Shown: one piece after another, positions 54,353 to 64,000 of the stretch
Position numbering within the stretch: position 1 is the first letter of the stretch
How the letters are laid out: every line of letters begins with the position of its first letter
Assembly (NCBI GenBank): GCA_037176725.1
Contig: JAZBRS010000044.1
Location: 2,232,001-2,296,000, forward strand
Source: Posidonia oceanica
Taxonomy: Eukaryota > Streptophyta > Magnoliopsida > Alismatales > Posidoniaceae
Length of the DNA stretch: 64,000 nucleotides
Reading direction: 5' to 3'
Program-made: the position numbers and the translations under genes
Notes under the pieces: generated by a model
The model's database searches: none
What the model was told of the DNA's origin: nothing
Seen by the model: the letters and a program-made list of their open reading frames with translations, nothing else

Positions 54353-57118
54353 ATGATTAGAGCAGAGGCCCCACAGTCAGTATATTCAGCTCTCCCTCTG
54401 GCAGATACAGCAGGCAGCTCAGCAGGCCCTGTGGCAGAACTAGCAAGCCCTCACTCTTTTGCAGCCACATCAGCTTCCCAAGTACAGTCAGCAGCAGTGC
54501 AGGAGTCAGAGACACTCCTTCTGGCAGGATCAAGCATGCTACCAGCGGTCACAGTTACATCAGTGCCACTGTCCCTATCTCTGGAGGGGCAGCTGGTCAA
54601 CTCAGTCAGCAGCGTGGCTCAGCCCGCTTCAGCAGCCACATCTCCAGGAATGCAGCCGGCGCAGTCCGCTTCGCATCCTCCTGACAACCAGCAGCAACTC
54701 TCATGGCAAGACCCCATGGCGTCAGAGGCTGCACTCTCTCAGTTACGGCCCGATACAAAAGGCCAACTGAGCACTACACTCTCTGGGCCCTTGAGCCCTC
54801 AGAAGAGCGTCTCTGCTTACTCTTCACCTGCAACAGTGACCCTGGCAGCTTATCCATCTGTGGCACCGCTGAGCTGTCCATCTGGGCCTTCTACATCAGA
54901 GTTGCCGCCATCGGACGCGCCCGTGAACCGGATTATGCAGATTCCAAGGGCAGCAATCCGTCTTGCAGCCGGGCCAGTGCCGCAAACCCCCGGCGCCTAC
55001 TACGTCGACTCCCCCTTAGACGAGGAAGAAGGAGTGGCGATAGAAGCCCAGGTCGATTCTTGGATGTCCGACTTAGAGCTACTTTATCAAGAACAAATCA
55101 AGTCGATAGCAGAAGACCTGGCAGAGCATCGAGCCGCAGAAAGGAAAGGGAAAGCCGTGGTCACGGACCCTCCTCTGCAAGAAGACCATGCCTCTATCAT
55201 GGTCCTGGAAGAAGACTCGGCAGCACCGGACTCCCCTAGACCAGATGAACTCATAACTCTCCAATCGGAAGGCGGGTCTAGGTGGTTTGTGCAACACATG
55301 CCTCACCAGAGCAGTATAGCGAGCGGCAGTGCCCAAATCAGCCGCCGGTCCGGCATACCCTCCCCAAGCACACTAGAAGACTCAGAGGAGGGAGCACTAG
55401 CAGTCCAAGCAGCAGCAGTAACAGAGCAGAAGGCAGAATCAGTAACAGAGTTGTCTGCAGCTTTAGCAGCAGAATCATCAGCAGAGCATTCAGCAGAATC
55501 AGAAAGGCCCTCAGCAGAATCAGCAAGGCCCTCAGCAGTATCAGCAGAGCACCCAGCAGAATCGGTCAGGCCAGAGCAAACAGCAGAAGGAGTTGCCGGG
55601 ATGGAGGTCGCACACCGAGGCTACAAGAATACCCGAGTGAGCGTGACCATCCTGAAGCGTCACCAGGGCCAAGCAGCGGAACACATACACTCTTTCAACA
55701 TCACGAGTCCTTCTTTTGAGAAAGAGATCCTCTCGGAACTTATTGCTTATGGAGAGGAGGATGATACGAGCATGGATGAGATTGACGAACCATTGCCCGA
55801 GTTCCGGTCCTATGACGACGACCCAGAAGGCCCCAACCTCCATGTTGAAGAAGAAACAGAGGTTGTCAACATCGGCACAGCTGAGGAAGTCAGAGAAGTT
55901 CGCATCAGTGCTCAGCTGTCCTCCCAGGCTCGAGCAGAGTTCATCGCATTCTTGAAAAAGTATGCGGATGTCTTCGCTTGGAGTTACGAAGATATGGTTG
56001 GCCTTGACATAGAGATAGTGGTGCACAATCTGCCCTTAAAATCGGATGCCAAGCCAGTGAAGCAGAAACTAAGAAGATGGCGACCACAGTGGCTGCTCAT
56101 GATCAAAGAAGAGATAATGAAGCAGCTCAGAGTCAACTTTTTGAAGGCCGTTCTTTATCCTGAGTGGCTGGCAAACATTGTACCTGTGCCCAAGAAAGAT
56201 GGCCGAATCCGGATCTGCATCGACTACAGGGACCTGAACAAGGCGAGTCCCAAGGACGACTTCCCCCTGCCTCACATTGACGTCCTAGTCGACAATACGA
56301 CGGGCCACAAGATGCTCTCGTTCATGGATGGCTTTTCTAGATATAACCAAATCAAAATGGCAGAAGAAGACATGGAAAAGACTTCATTCATCACCCCTTG
56401 GGGAGTCTTCTGCTACTAAGTCATGCCGTTCGGCCTGAAAAATGCTGGTGCGACATATCAGAGGACCATGACTGCGCTGTTCCACGACCTCATGCACCAA
56501 GAAGTAGAGGTCTATGTAGACGACATGATTGCTAAAACCAGAGAGCCTGAAGACCATCTTGCTTGTCTAAAAAAGCTCTTTGACCGTCTACGGAAGTACA
56601 AGTTGCGCCTGAACCCCAACAAGTGTGTATTCGGGGTGTCTTCTGGTAAACTGCTCGGCTACATTGTTAGCCAAAGGGGGATTGAGGTGGACCCGATGAA
56701 GGCAAAAGCCATCGTGGACATGCCACCCCCCAGAACTGAAAAGGAGGTCAGAAGTCTGCTTAGGCGTTTACAGTATATCAGCCGCTTTATTGCACAGCTT
56801 ACGCCCATCTGTGAACCCATATTCAAGCTCCTGAGGAAGAATGCGCAAATCGACTGGAGCGAGGAGTGTCAGGCTGCATTTGCCAAGATCAAGCAGCTGT
56901 TGATCAAACCTCCTGTCCTGGTTCCCCCTACAACAGGGAGACCTTTGCTTCTCTACCTTTCTACCACGCAGCATTCCATGGACGCCGTCTTGGGCCAACA
57001 TGACGAATCTGGTAGAAAGGAGCACGCCATCTATTACCTAAGCAAGAAGTTTAATGAATGCGAAGCCAGGTACAGTACACTAGAGAAGACCTGCTTGTCC
57101 CTTGTCTGGGCTGCATAG
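54353..57118 (+). pseudogene. Tat pol: linker, reverse transcriptase and first RNase H
   Basis: The first 500 codons are a linker rich in Ser, Ala, Glu and Pro (ESARPSAVSAEHPAES near 55500). RT begins about 55915 (FLKKYADVFAWSYEDM), with VPKKDGRIRICIDYRDLNKA, then TAA at 56417-56419 in front of VMPFGLKNAGATYQR, and the catalytic YVDD at 56513-56524. The RT-linked RNase H (SMDAVLGQHDESG, YYLSKKFNECEARYS) runs to WAA and a TAG at 57116-57118, where relatives have a sense codon before KLRHYM. There are no frameshifts in 4.8 kb, so the damage is recent. Confidence 0.85.
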
Positions 57119-57121
57119 AAG

Positions 57122-59140
57122 TTGAGGCACTACATGATGGCATACCCAGTTCAGCTCTTATGCCGGCATGATCCTATCAAGTTCCTCTTTCAAAAGCCGG
57201 CCATGGTAGGCAGATGTGCAAAGTGGCAGGTGTTATTGTCTCAGTACGACATCACCTTTGTCACACAGAAATCCATGAAGGGCCAGGCCATGGCAGACCA
57301 TCTTGCTGATCTCCCTCTGCCCGAATACCAACCCCTCCAGACGCAGTTCCCAGACGAGGACATCCTCTTCGCAATGGAAGACTCTGAGGAGAAAGATCCT
57401 GAAAAACAAGAGGAATGGCAGCTCTACTTTGATGGCGCTGTCAACAAAAAGGGCCGGGGCGTAGGCGCAATGCTGACCACGCCCCAGGGACAGATGATTC
57501 CCTTCGCGAGGAAGCTGACTTTCACCTGCACAAACAATGAAGCGGAATACGAAGCATGCATCCTAGGGTTGAAAGTCGCCCTCGAGCATAAGGCGCGGAA
57601 GCTGCATGTACACGGTGATGCCATGCTGGTGATTTCTCAAGTGAATGGCGACTGGAAGACAAAAGATCCCAAACTTGTGCCATATCACGAACACCTGCTG
57701 AGGTTGATGGAAGAATTTGAGAGCGTCTGCTTCACATACATGAACAGAGCAAAGAACGCGTACGCAGACGCGCTAGCAACTCTGGCATCCTGGCTCAGTA
57801 TACCTGAAGACAGTACAGTAGATGTATCAGTTACCTGCATAGAGCAGCCTGCACATTGTATGAATGTAGAAGAGGCAGATCCAGCAGAGGAGCAGCCTTG
57901 GTATCAAGACATAAAAACTTTCCTGGAGTCTGGCAGCTTTCCTCCTGATGCCGCGGCAGCAGACAAGAGAACTCTGGCGCGTCTGGCGTCAAAATATGTA
58001 CTGGGGGCTGGGCAGCTATACAGAAGATCATATAATCAGATGCTATTGCGCTGCCTGGACAAATCAGAGGCGGACACGCTTATGCTTCAAGTACATGCAG
58101 GGACCTGTGGCCCGCACATGAACGGCGTCCTCCTAGCCAAGAAGATCATGCTCCAAGGATATTTCTGGCAGACCGTGGAAGCAGACTGCTGCCGGTTTGT
58201 GCGTAAATGCCACAACTGCCAGATCCATGGTAACTTCATCAAGGCCCCCCCACAACAGCTGCATAACATGTCTTTGCCATGGCCTTTCTCCACCTGGGGG
58301 ATCGATGTCATTGGCGCCATCCAGCCCGCTGCTTCAAATGGTCATCGCTCCATTCTGGTAGCGATCGATTACTTTACCAAGTGGGTGGAAGCGGCCTCTT
58401 ATAAGACAGTCACTGCTGTGGCAACAGAAAAATTTATTAGGAACAATATCGTTGCCCGATATGGGGTCCCGCACTTTGTCATCTCTGATAATGGCACAAA
58501 CTTCATTGCCAAGAGGACCGAGGAATACCTGCAGAGTCTCAAGATCAAGCATCATAGATCCTCGCCCTATCGGCCACAGATGAACGAAGCAGTGGAGTCT
58601 GCAAACAAGAACATTGTTAAAATCCTGAAGAAGATGGCAGAAACCCACAAGGATTGGCATGACAAGCTCCCGTACGCGCTCTGGGCGTATAGGACATCAA
58701 TCCGGACCTCGACGGGAGCCACCCCGTACTCTCTGGTGTACGGCATGGAAGCGGTGTTACCTGTCGAAGTAGAGATCCCCTCACTGCGGATCCTACGAGA
58801 AGCTAAGTTGGAGGAGGCAAAATGGGTCGAAGACTGCTGCGTCCAACTGAATCTGATTGATGAGCACAGACTACAAGTTATGCACAATGCTCACTGTTAC
58901 CAGAAGCGGATGGCTAGAGCGTTCTTGAAGAAGGTCCAGCCCAGAAGCTTTCGGCCAGGAGATCTCGTTCTGCGCGCCATTCATTTACCTGACGGTCGAG
59001 GCAAATTCCGACCTAACTGGCGTGGCCCCTTTGTGGTTAAGCAGATCTTCTCGGGTGGTGCTGTAACTCTTGAGGACATGGACCAGGTCGAGCAGTCCGA
59101 GCCGGTCAACTTGTGCTACCTCAAGAAATACTATCAGTAG
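57122..59140 (+). CDS. Tat pol: second (archaeal-like) RNase H and integrase
   Basis: This frame is the direct continuation of the preceding one. The end of the RT-linked RNase H is followed by a second RNase H (57413-57790: LYFDGAVNKKGRGVGAML, NNEAEYEACILGL, NAYADALATLAS), the hallmark of Tat elements. Integrase then has an HHCC zinc region (58090-58230, CHNCQ), the catalytic core with D in WGIDVIG, D in ISDNGTNF and E in NEAVESANK, and a C-terminal GPFVVKQIFSGGAVTL. No chromodomain. It integrates element cDNA into the genome. It ends at TAG 59138-59140. Confidence 0.87.
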   Translation: MRHYMMAYPVQLLCRHDPIKFLFQKPAMVGRCAKWQVLLSQYDITFVTQKSMKGQAMADHLADLPLPEYQPLQTQFPDEDILFAMEDSEEKDPEKQEEWQLYFDGAVNKKGRGVGAMLTTPQGQMIPFARKLTFTCTNNEAEYEACILGLKVALEHKARKLHVHGDAMLVISQVNGDWKTKDPKLVPYHEHLLRLMEEFESVCFTYMNRAKNAYADALATLASWLSIPEDSTVDVSVTCIEQPAHCMNVEEADPAEEQPWYQDIKTFLESGSFPPDAAAADKRTLARLASKYVLGAGQLYRRSYNQMLLRCLDKSEADTLMLQVHAGTCGPHMNGVLLAKKIMLQGYFWQTVEADCCRFVRKCHNCQIHGNFIKAPPQQLHNMSLPWPFSTWGIDVIGAIQPAASNGHRSILVAIDYFTKWVEAASYKTVTAVATEKFIRNNIVARYGVPHFVISDNGTNFIAKRTEEYLQSLKIKHHRSSPYRPQMNEAVESANKNIVKILKKMAETHKDWHDKLPYALWAYRTSIRTSTGATPYSLVYGMEAVLPVEVEIPSLRILREAKLEEAKWVEDCCVQLNLIDEHRLQVMHNAHCYQKRMARAFLKKVQPRSFRPGDLVLRAIHLPDGRGKFRPNWRGPFVVKQIFSGGAVTLEDMDQVEQSEPVNLCYLKKYYQ

Positions 59141-60496
59141 CCTGGAGCAGTCATTGCAGATCATTCTCTTTCACCCCACCTCTTGTACTCTCACCCTTTG
59201 CACGCTTTCGCCCCTCTTCTCGTCCTATTTCCCCAGCCTTTGCCTCTGAACGTCTTCATACACCGCTTTGCTCTATATTCTTCTGCATTCCCGTACGTTC
59301 CGTCCCTTATCATCATCATCGTCATTCTCTCAAATCATGCATTGCATATTGCCCGGTGATGAGAACCGGAAGTGCTTGCCTGCTGCGGAAGGAGCCTCCC
59401 GCCTTCACCTGACACTGCTTAGATGCCTTAGCTAGTGAGGGAGCCACCACTCAAGGAGAGCGGGCGAAATGCCCAAAACACCTAAGGACTTACACTCCTA
59501 GAAAATGCTAGCCAAAAGAGAACACATGTCTAAGCCTGGATACACAAGAAAAGAAAGAAAGAGAAAGCCAAAGTTCATACCACAAAGATCCTAGCCCCCA
59601 TATCTCAGAAGCCAGGCATCCACTTCCTCTAGGGTAGGGATAGCGGAGACCTGCAAGCCAAAAAAAAGAAGAAAAAAAAAGAAAAGAAGAAAAACAAAAG
59701 AAAACAAAACAAACAACAAAAAAAAGAAGAAGAAGAGAATGATAGAAAAGAAAAAAAAAAGAGAGAAAAAGCAAAAATCAACTCCCAAAAATGAAGGCAA
59801 GCAGAGTAATCTCGCACCTTTCACCTACCCCAGAGAAGACTCAAAATTCAAGCCAGGTCCTCCTTGTCTCCAAGATAGGAACGGGAGGAGCCCTGCACAC
59901 CTACATAGATGCAAGAAAGATAAGAAAGAGGAAAAGAGTGAGTGCAAGTCCTTAAGAGTTTGGTATGTAGCCCGTCCTCTCTACACCACCACCAAACATC
60001 ACCAGCACCCTTTCCTGGAGTGCCACCAACAAGCTAGGAGTCTGAGTAGAGTCCAGTGAATCAGGGATCGCTCCATTCCTAAGACAGCAGGCACTAAAGT
60101 ATTCCGTATGCTAAGGGCAAACCACTCCAATCATTAATCATGCATACATCTGCATTCCCGATCATCTCATCCCCCCTTTAATCATTCTGCTTTGCAAGAT
60201 CTGCTCTGGTACTGAGACAGTATTCCTACTCGGCATGCGCTGGCATCATCGAGCTGCACTGGTCCAGGACTCCTGCCAGTCCCCGCCCCCGTGCCAACAG
60301 AATCCCGTACTTATATGTGCTTAATTGCCATGCTCTGAATGTTTACTGCTAAATATGTTGAACTGCTTTACCAGTTTCAAAATCTGCTTACAGTCAATGA
60401 TTATGTACTAGCAGGAAGTCTGATGATCTACAGTCTTGGTAACAGGTACTTGAAGATCCTGCAGCAGCTATCTGCCTACACTCTGAGATCTGCTCA
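59141..60496 (+). other. Spacer between integrase and the extra ORF
   Basis: No gene is seen. A strong A/G tract runs from 59655 to 59790. It is far too far from the expected 3' LTR to be the polypurine primer, but resembles the tract before gag in the 28171-37961 element. Confidence 0.5.
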
Positions 60497-61699
60497 ATGG
60501 GTTTCCCTACTCTAGTGACCCCAGCACACTGCTCGGAGACCCTGCGAGAGTGGATTGGTAAGCTCACCCAAGGGGACTGCGAAAAGCTGCGTCTATGGGG
60601 CATTCCAACCAAGCTACTGAAGGCCGCTGATGTAGAAGTGAGCCGCCATCTTCTGTGTGCCGCCACAAGATTCTGGAAACCGGCGCACCACGTCTTCCGC
60701 TTTGGCAGAACTGAGCTTACACCCACACTGGAAGAAGTGCGTCGGATCTGCGGCTTCTCCAAGGTCATGGGCTCGCCTATCTTCATGAGGCGTGACGGAT
60801 ATCTCGTGGTCCTGAGCCAGCTGACTGGGCTCCCTACTCGAAGCTGCCAACAAAGACTGATCTGCACCAGCAGACCTGAACCTATGCTTCGCCTAATGCA
60901 CTTTGATGATGTCATGAGGAAACGCGTCGAACTCGGAGATGAGCTGTGGTTCCGAGGGTTTGTCATCCGCTTCCTGGGCGAGCTAATCTTTACTCATGGC
61001 CGACTGACAGTGGCCATTGAGGTTGCAGAAATAGCACTTGCTGTGGTGACCCGGTAGATAGACCTGGCACCGGTTGTTCTGGCAGAAACATACCGCGGGC
61101 TGGACCGCATCTCACATCGCTGCCGCCACTTCCATGGCTGTGGGGCACTTATACAAGTCTGGCTAGCCGCACACTTAGAAATGGACCTTCTGCGCCCCCA
61201 GGTGCATGCCTTTGAAGCCTACTGCAGTAGCAGCCGTACCAAGACAGTCAAGAGTGTCAAGGAAGAATATGACAGGCTATCAGCGCTGACCGACGACGCA
61301 GTAACCTGGCGTATCATTCCCTCTATGGCCGAGCCATTCACTGTCTTCTTCAGCGCACGCGACACGCGGCTGATTGTACTACCAGGATTCACTGCGGGTG
61401 TGGAGTACCATCCTATCAAGGTTATGCGCCAGTTTGGCTTCCAGCAGGGCGCCTTTGTTGACAGCACAGCACCCAAGTTTCTGCAGACATACCCTCTTAG
61501 CACAACTGCCCCAACAAAGAAGCTGGCCAGTCTGATGCAGCATGGAGTGCGATCAACAGACATCGCAGCTGCGAGAGGTGTGGGATGCACCCTTGAGTAT
61601 GTGACTGAGGTCCAAGAGCTCTGGCCTATCAATGAAATCCCGCCAGGCGGTCCCCTGTTCCCCGACTCCAGGCAGACAAAGAAGGTCCGAACCGGCTAG
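60497..61699 (+). pseudogene. Extra ORF with DUF7745/plant-mobile-domain-like protein, one in-frame TAG
   Basis: Frame 60497-61057 (187 codons) and 61058-61699 are one frame, split by TAG at 61055-61057. FWKPAHHVFRFGRTELTPT followed by LEEVRRICGF resembles the start of DUF7745, a plant domain often found in retroelements; VLAETYRGLDRI and GCGALIQVWLAAHLE match its later part. The function is unknown. It lies between integrase and the 3' UTR, in sense orientation. Some Tat elements carry an extra ORF here, and Ogre carries one before gag. It may be an accessory protein of the element. The domain name is from memory of the motifs, not from a search. Confidence 0.6.
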
Positions 61700-61996
61700 G
61701 GCACTTATGCAGCTGCCATGTAGTTTCTTTTCAAGTTATGCTGTATCTTTTGGCCTGACACAGGCATGTACTCAGCAGTTCCTTCAATGCAAAAGCATTT
61801 TCTGCTATCTGTCTGTTTGCACCTCAAGACTACTTAATGCATTGCATAATCATTGTCAACCTCATCTTGGGCCCTCTGCCAGACTTGCAGCCAACACAAC
61901 GCAGGAAAGTCCTCAGCAGTCAATCCAGAGTCCGGAATCTCTGCGGACCAGCGCCGTCAAGCCAAGCCATCCAGCGTCCCCAGCTGAGTCCTCTGC
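61700..61996 (+). other. Start of the 3' UTR
   Basis: No ORF or repeat stands out. A small hairpin (GTCCG with CGGAC) lies near 61931-61953. Confidence 0.4.
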
Positions 61997-63606
61997 GGGC
62001 TGGCACCCCCAACTGCTCGGCGATAGGTCCGTCAACCTGTCATCATCTTCGGGCTGGTACCCCAAACTACTCATCTGACAAACACGACAGTTTTGTCTTC
62101 ATCCTCTGCTTTTGATGCCAAGGACGCGCTTGCCAACCCCTGGCATCATCCTGATACCAGGGGCATCTTTTGATCGCCCCTTGGTATCATTCTCCCTCTC
62201 TTTCCCCCGTGATATTCCTGGTATCATGGGGTGCTTCGCTCTCGCGAAACCCATTCCTTTGCCGGTCGATAAGTCCGATATCTTATCATCTCTCATCATT
62301 CCCTCATCCCCTCTTTGCCGGCCGATAAGTCCGATATCTTATCATCTCTCGTCATTCCCTCACCCCCTCTTTGCCGGCCGATAAGTCCGATATCTTATCA
62401 TCTCTCATCATTCCCTCATCCCCTCTTTGCCGGCCGATAAGTCCGATATCTTATCATCTCTCATCATTCCCTCATCCCCTCTTTGCCGGCCGATAAGTCC
62501 GATATCTTATCATCTCTCATCATTCCCTCATCCCCTCTTTGCCGGCCGATAAGTCCGATATCTTATCATCTCTCATCATTCCCTCATCCCCTCTTTGCCG
62601 GCCGATAAGTCCGATATCTTATCATCTCTCATCATTCCCTCATCTCCTCTTTGCCGGCCGATGAGTCCGATATCTTATCATCTCTTTCCCTCTGCCGGCC
62701 AATAAGTCCGATATCTTATCAATCTCCTCATTTCAATCATTCTTTTTCTTATCAATCACTCACTCACTCAATCAATCAATCAATCATTGCTCTTTCCGGT
62801 TGATAGGACCGTAAACTATCATCTTGGGCCGATCCCCGATCTGGCTCGCAGTTGTGTTATACGGCTGACATCCAGTAACTGTCCCTCGTAATTGCAGCTT
62901 CCAGTTGATAGGACTGTAAACTATCATTCTCTGGCTGATGATCCAAAACTCATCCTTGGCTGATACCCAAAACTATCACTTGCAATTACGTTATACGGCT
63001 GATATCCAGTAACTATCCCTCATGATTGCGTTTTCCAGTTGATAGGACTGTAAACTATCGTTCCAGTTGATAGGACTGTAAACTATCGTTCCAGTTGATA
63101 GGACTGTAAACTATCACTCGCAATCATGTTATACGGCTGATATCCAGTAACTATCCCTCGCAAATGCCCTTTCCAGTTGATAGGACTGTAAACTATCGCT
63201 CCAGTTGATAGGACTGTAAACTATCGTTCCAGTTGATAGGACTGTAAACTATCATTCTCTGGCATTTGCGTTATACGGCTGATACCCAGTAACTATCCCT
63301 CATGGTTTGTGCTTTCCAGTTGATAGGACTGTAAACTATCGCTTCCAGTTGATAGGACTGTAAACTATCACTCCAGTTGATAGGCCTGTAAACTATCGCT
63401 TCCGGTTGATAGGACCGTAAACTATCCTGCACAACCATGTTATACGGCTGATATCCAGTAACTATCACTCACAACTGCTCTAGGCTGATAACCTAAACTA
63501 TCGCTCTAGGCTGATAACCTAAACTATCGCTCCAGGCTGATAACCTAAACTATCACTCCCGGTTGATAGGACCGTAAACTATCCGGCCGATAAGCCCGAC
63601 ATCTTA
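61997..63606 (+). repeat. Tandem domain of about 35 pseudoknot-like units in the 3' UTR
   Basis: Every unit reads S1, 1-2 nt, S2, 1 nt, S1', 3-5 nt, S2'. Unit types: CAGT.T.GATAG.G.ACTG.TAAA.CTATC; CGGT...ACCG with the same S2; TAGG.CT.GATA.A.CCTA.AAC.TATC (63481-63502); TTGG...CCAA with GATA...TATC (62956-62977); TGG...CCA with GATGA...TCATC (62932-62954); ACGG...CCaGT with GATA...TATC or GACA...TGTC (62861-62883); CGG...CCG with GATAAG...CTTATC. Early worn units at 61997-62070 keep S2 as GCA/TGC, GATAG/CTGTC and GTA/TAC. Between 62114 and 62188 two plain hairpins interrupt (GATGCCA/TGGCATC, GATACCAGGGGC/GCCCCTTGGTATC). No coding potential. Confidence 0.8.
62257..62720 (+). repeat. 56-bp tandem repeat, eight full copies plus a partial
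   Basis: The unit starts CTTTGCCGGCCGATAAG and ends CATTCCCTCATCCCCT. Copies start at 62257, 62313, 62369, 62425, 62481, 62537, 62593 and 62649, then a shortened one. Middle copies are virtually identical, so they spread recently. Each carries one GATAAG...CTTATC unit of the domain above. The last full copy has GATGAG, which still pairs as RNA through a G-U. Confidence 0.92.
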
Positions 63607-64000
63607 TCACCCTCTTTGCGCGACCTTGTCCCAGGAAGGCAAAGTCCCGCATCCCCTCGCGATAGGAGAGCCATCCCCTCTCCCCTCGCACATCTTTTGC
63701 TAGCTTGCTCCCCGGACAGGGACAAGCTGCACTCTTTTCTTTCTCGCGTTGTTGTCGCGCAAGTTGGCCTGCCTGCCAGATCCTCGCGCCACAGTCGCGC
63801 CTTCCTTTTAGCATTTCTTTCGCATCATCTCTGCACCTTCAATGCTAGCATTACATATCAGTCTAACATCATCAGTATCATCGGCACCGCATCAGCATTC
63901 TTATCTGTACTAACTTTTGCACTAACATTTGCATTGCACCTACACTTGCATGCATTGCATCTGCATTTTGCATTGCGGCAACGAGCTACGACGTTCGGTG
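63607..64000 (+). other. 3' UTR continuing to the window edge
   Basis: No ORF. TTGCAT words return in 63890-63980, as in the LTR. A polypurine tract and 3' LTR should follow beyond 64000. Confidence 0.5.

Larger units (their letters stand above)
43760..64000 (+). mobile_element. Giant Tat/Ogre-type Ty3 retrotransposon, 3' LTR beyond window
   Basis: Order: 5' LTR 43760-48977, PBS 48979, leader, gag 50263-53265, protease about 53200-54277, linker, RT, RNase H, a second RNase H, integrase to 59140, spacer, DUF7745-like ORF 60497-61699, repeat-rich 3' UTR from about 61997. The doubled RNase H, the 5-kb LTR and TGGCGACTCTGCTGGGGA primer site are typical of Tat/Ogre elements. The 5-mer before the LTR is ATAAG; its partner should lie past position 64000. 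More than 20 kb are in view. Confidence 0.88.

Noticed and set aside
59508..59824. Phe-rich ORFs on the - strand
   Set aside because: They are the complement of the A/G tract at 59655-59790.
62257..63606. CRISPR-like regular repeats
   Set aside because: Repeats are contiguous or spaced by related sequence, with no unique spacers, no cas genes, and a plant retrotransposon context.

Overview
This window is nuclear DNA from a flowering plant. The evidence is spliced genes with GT-AG introns, two HSP110/HSP70-like genes of plant type, and a dense load of plant transposons (Tat/Ogre-type and Tekay-like Ty3 elements, Ale-like and other Ty1/Copia, hAT and Tourist-like MITEs, an Au-like SINE). I cannot name the species. 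No rRNA, tRNA or CRISPR locus is present.

Layout. (1) 1-8790, + strand: an HSP110-like gene entering from the left. Its C-terminal helical module has been copied in tandem so that five related exon cassettes follow each other. It carries an in-frame TGA and two frame problems. (2) 9560-21149, - strand: a convergent paralogue of six exons (622 codons) whose second intron is 8.3 kb and filled with transposons, including an LTR-gag-LTR-gag-LTR array and two hAT elements with 8-bp target duplications. A 12-bp palindrome (GTTGACGTCAAC) sits about 135 bp upstream of its ATG. (3) 21828-24662: a 2.8-kb solo LTR flanked by ATTAT. (4) 24663-26807: AT-rich DNA, a decayed Copia piece, a Tourist-like MITE, and an orphan copy of the 3' end of the + strand HSP110-like gene. 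(5) 26808-40328: a short-LTR Copia element that interrupts that orphan and is itself interrupted by a 9.8-kb gag-only Tat-type element (28171-37961, target duplication TGTCC). (6) 40329-43759: a minus-strand Ty3 remnant and unidentified DNA. (7) 43760 to the right edge: a giant Tat/Ogre-type retrotransposon with a 5.2-kb 5' LTR, gag, protease, RT, two RNase H domains, integrase, an extra DUF7745-like ORF, and a 3' untranslated repeat domain. The 3' LTR lies outside the window.

The most interesting signal is in that last 3' region (about 61997-63606). Some 35 short units, of several different sequence types, all follow one rule: S1 - 1-2 nt - S2 - 1 nt - S1' - 3-5 nt - S2', where both S1/S1' and S2/S2' are complementary and change together between unit types. 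That is the order and spacing of an H-type RNA pseudoknot, repeated in tandem. Second is the fivefold expansion of the HSP110 lid module. Other patterns worth a look are hairpin arrays in the U3 and leader of the gag-only element and in the 5' LTR of the giant element, echoes of the primer-binding site inside both Tat LTRs, and stop codons in both Tat elements that are nearly all TAG/TAA where glutamine would fit, as expected from C-to-T decay of methylated CAG/CAA.
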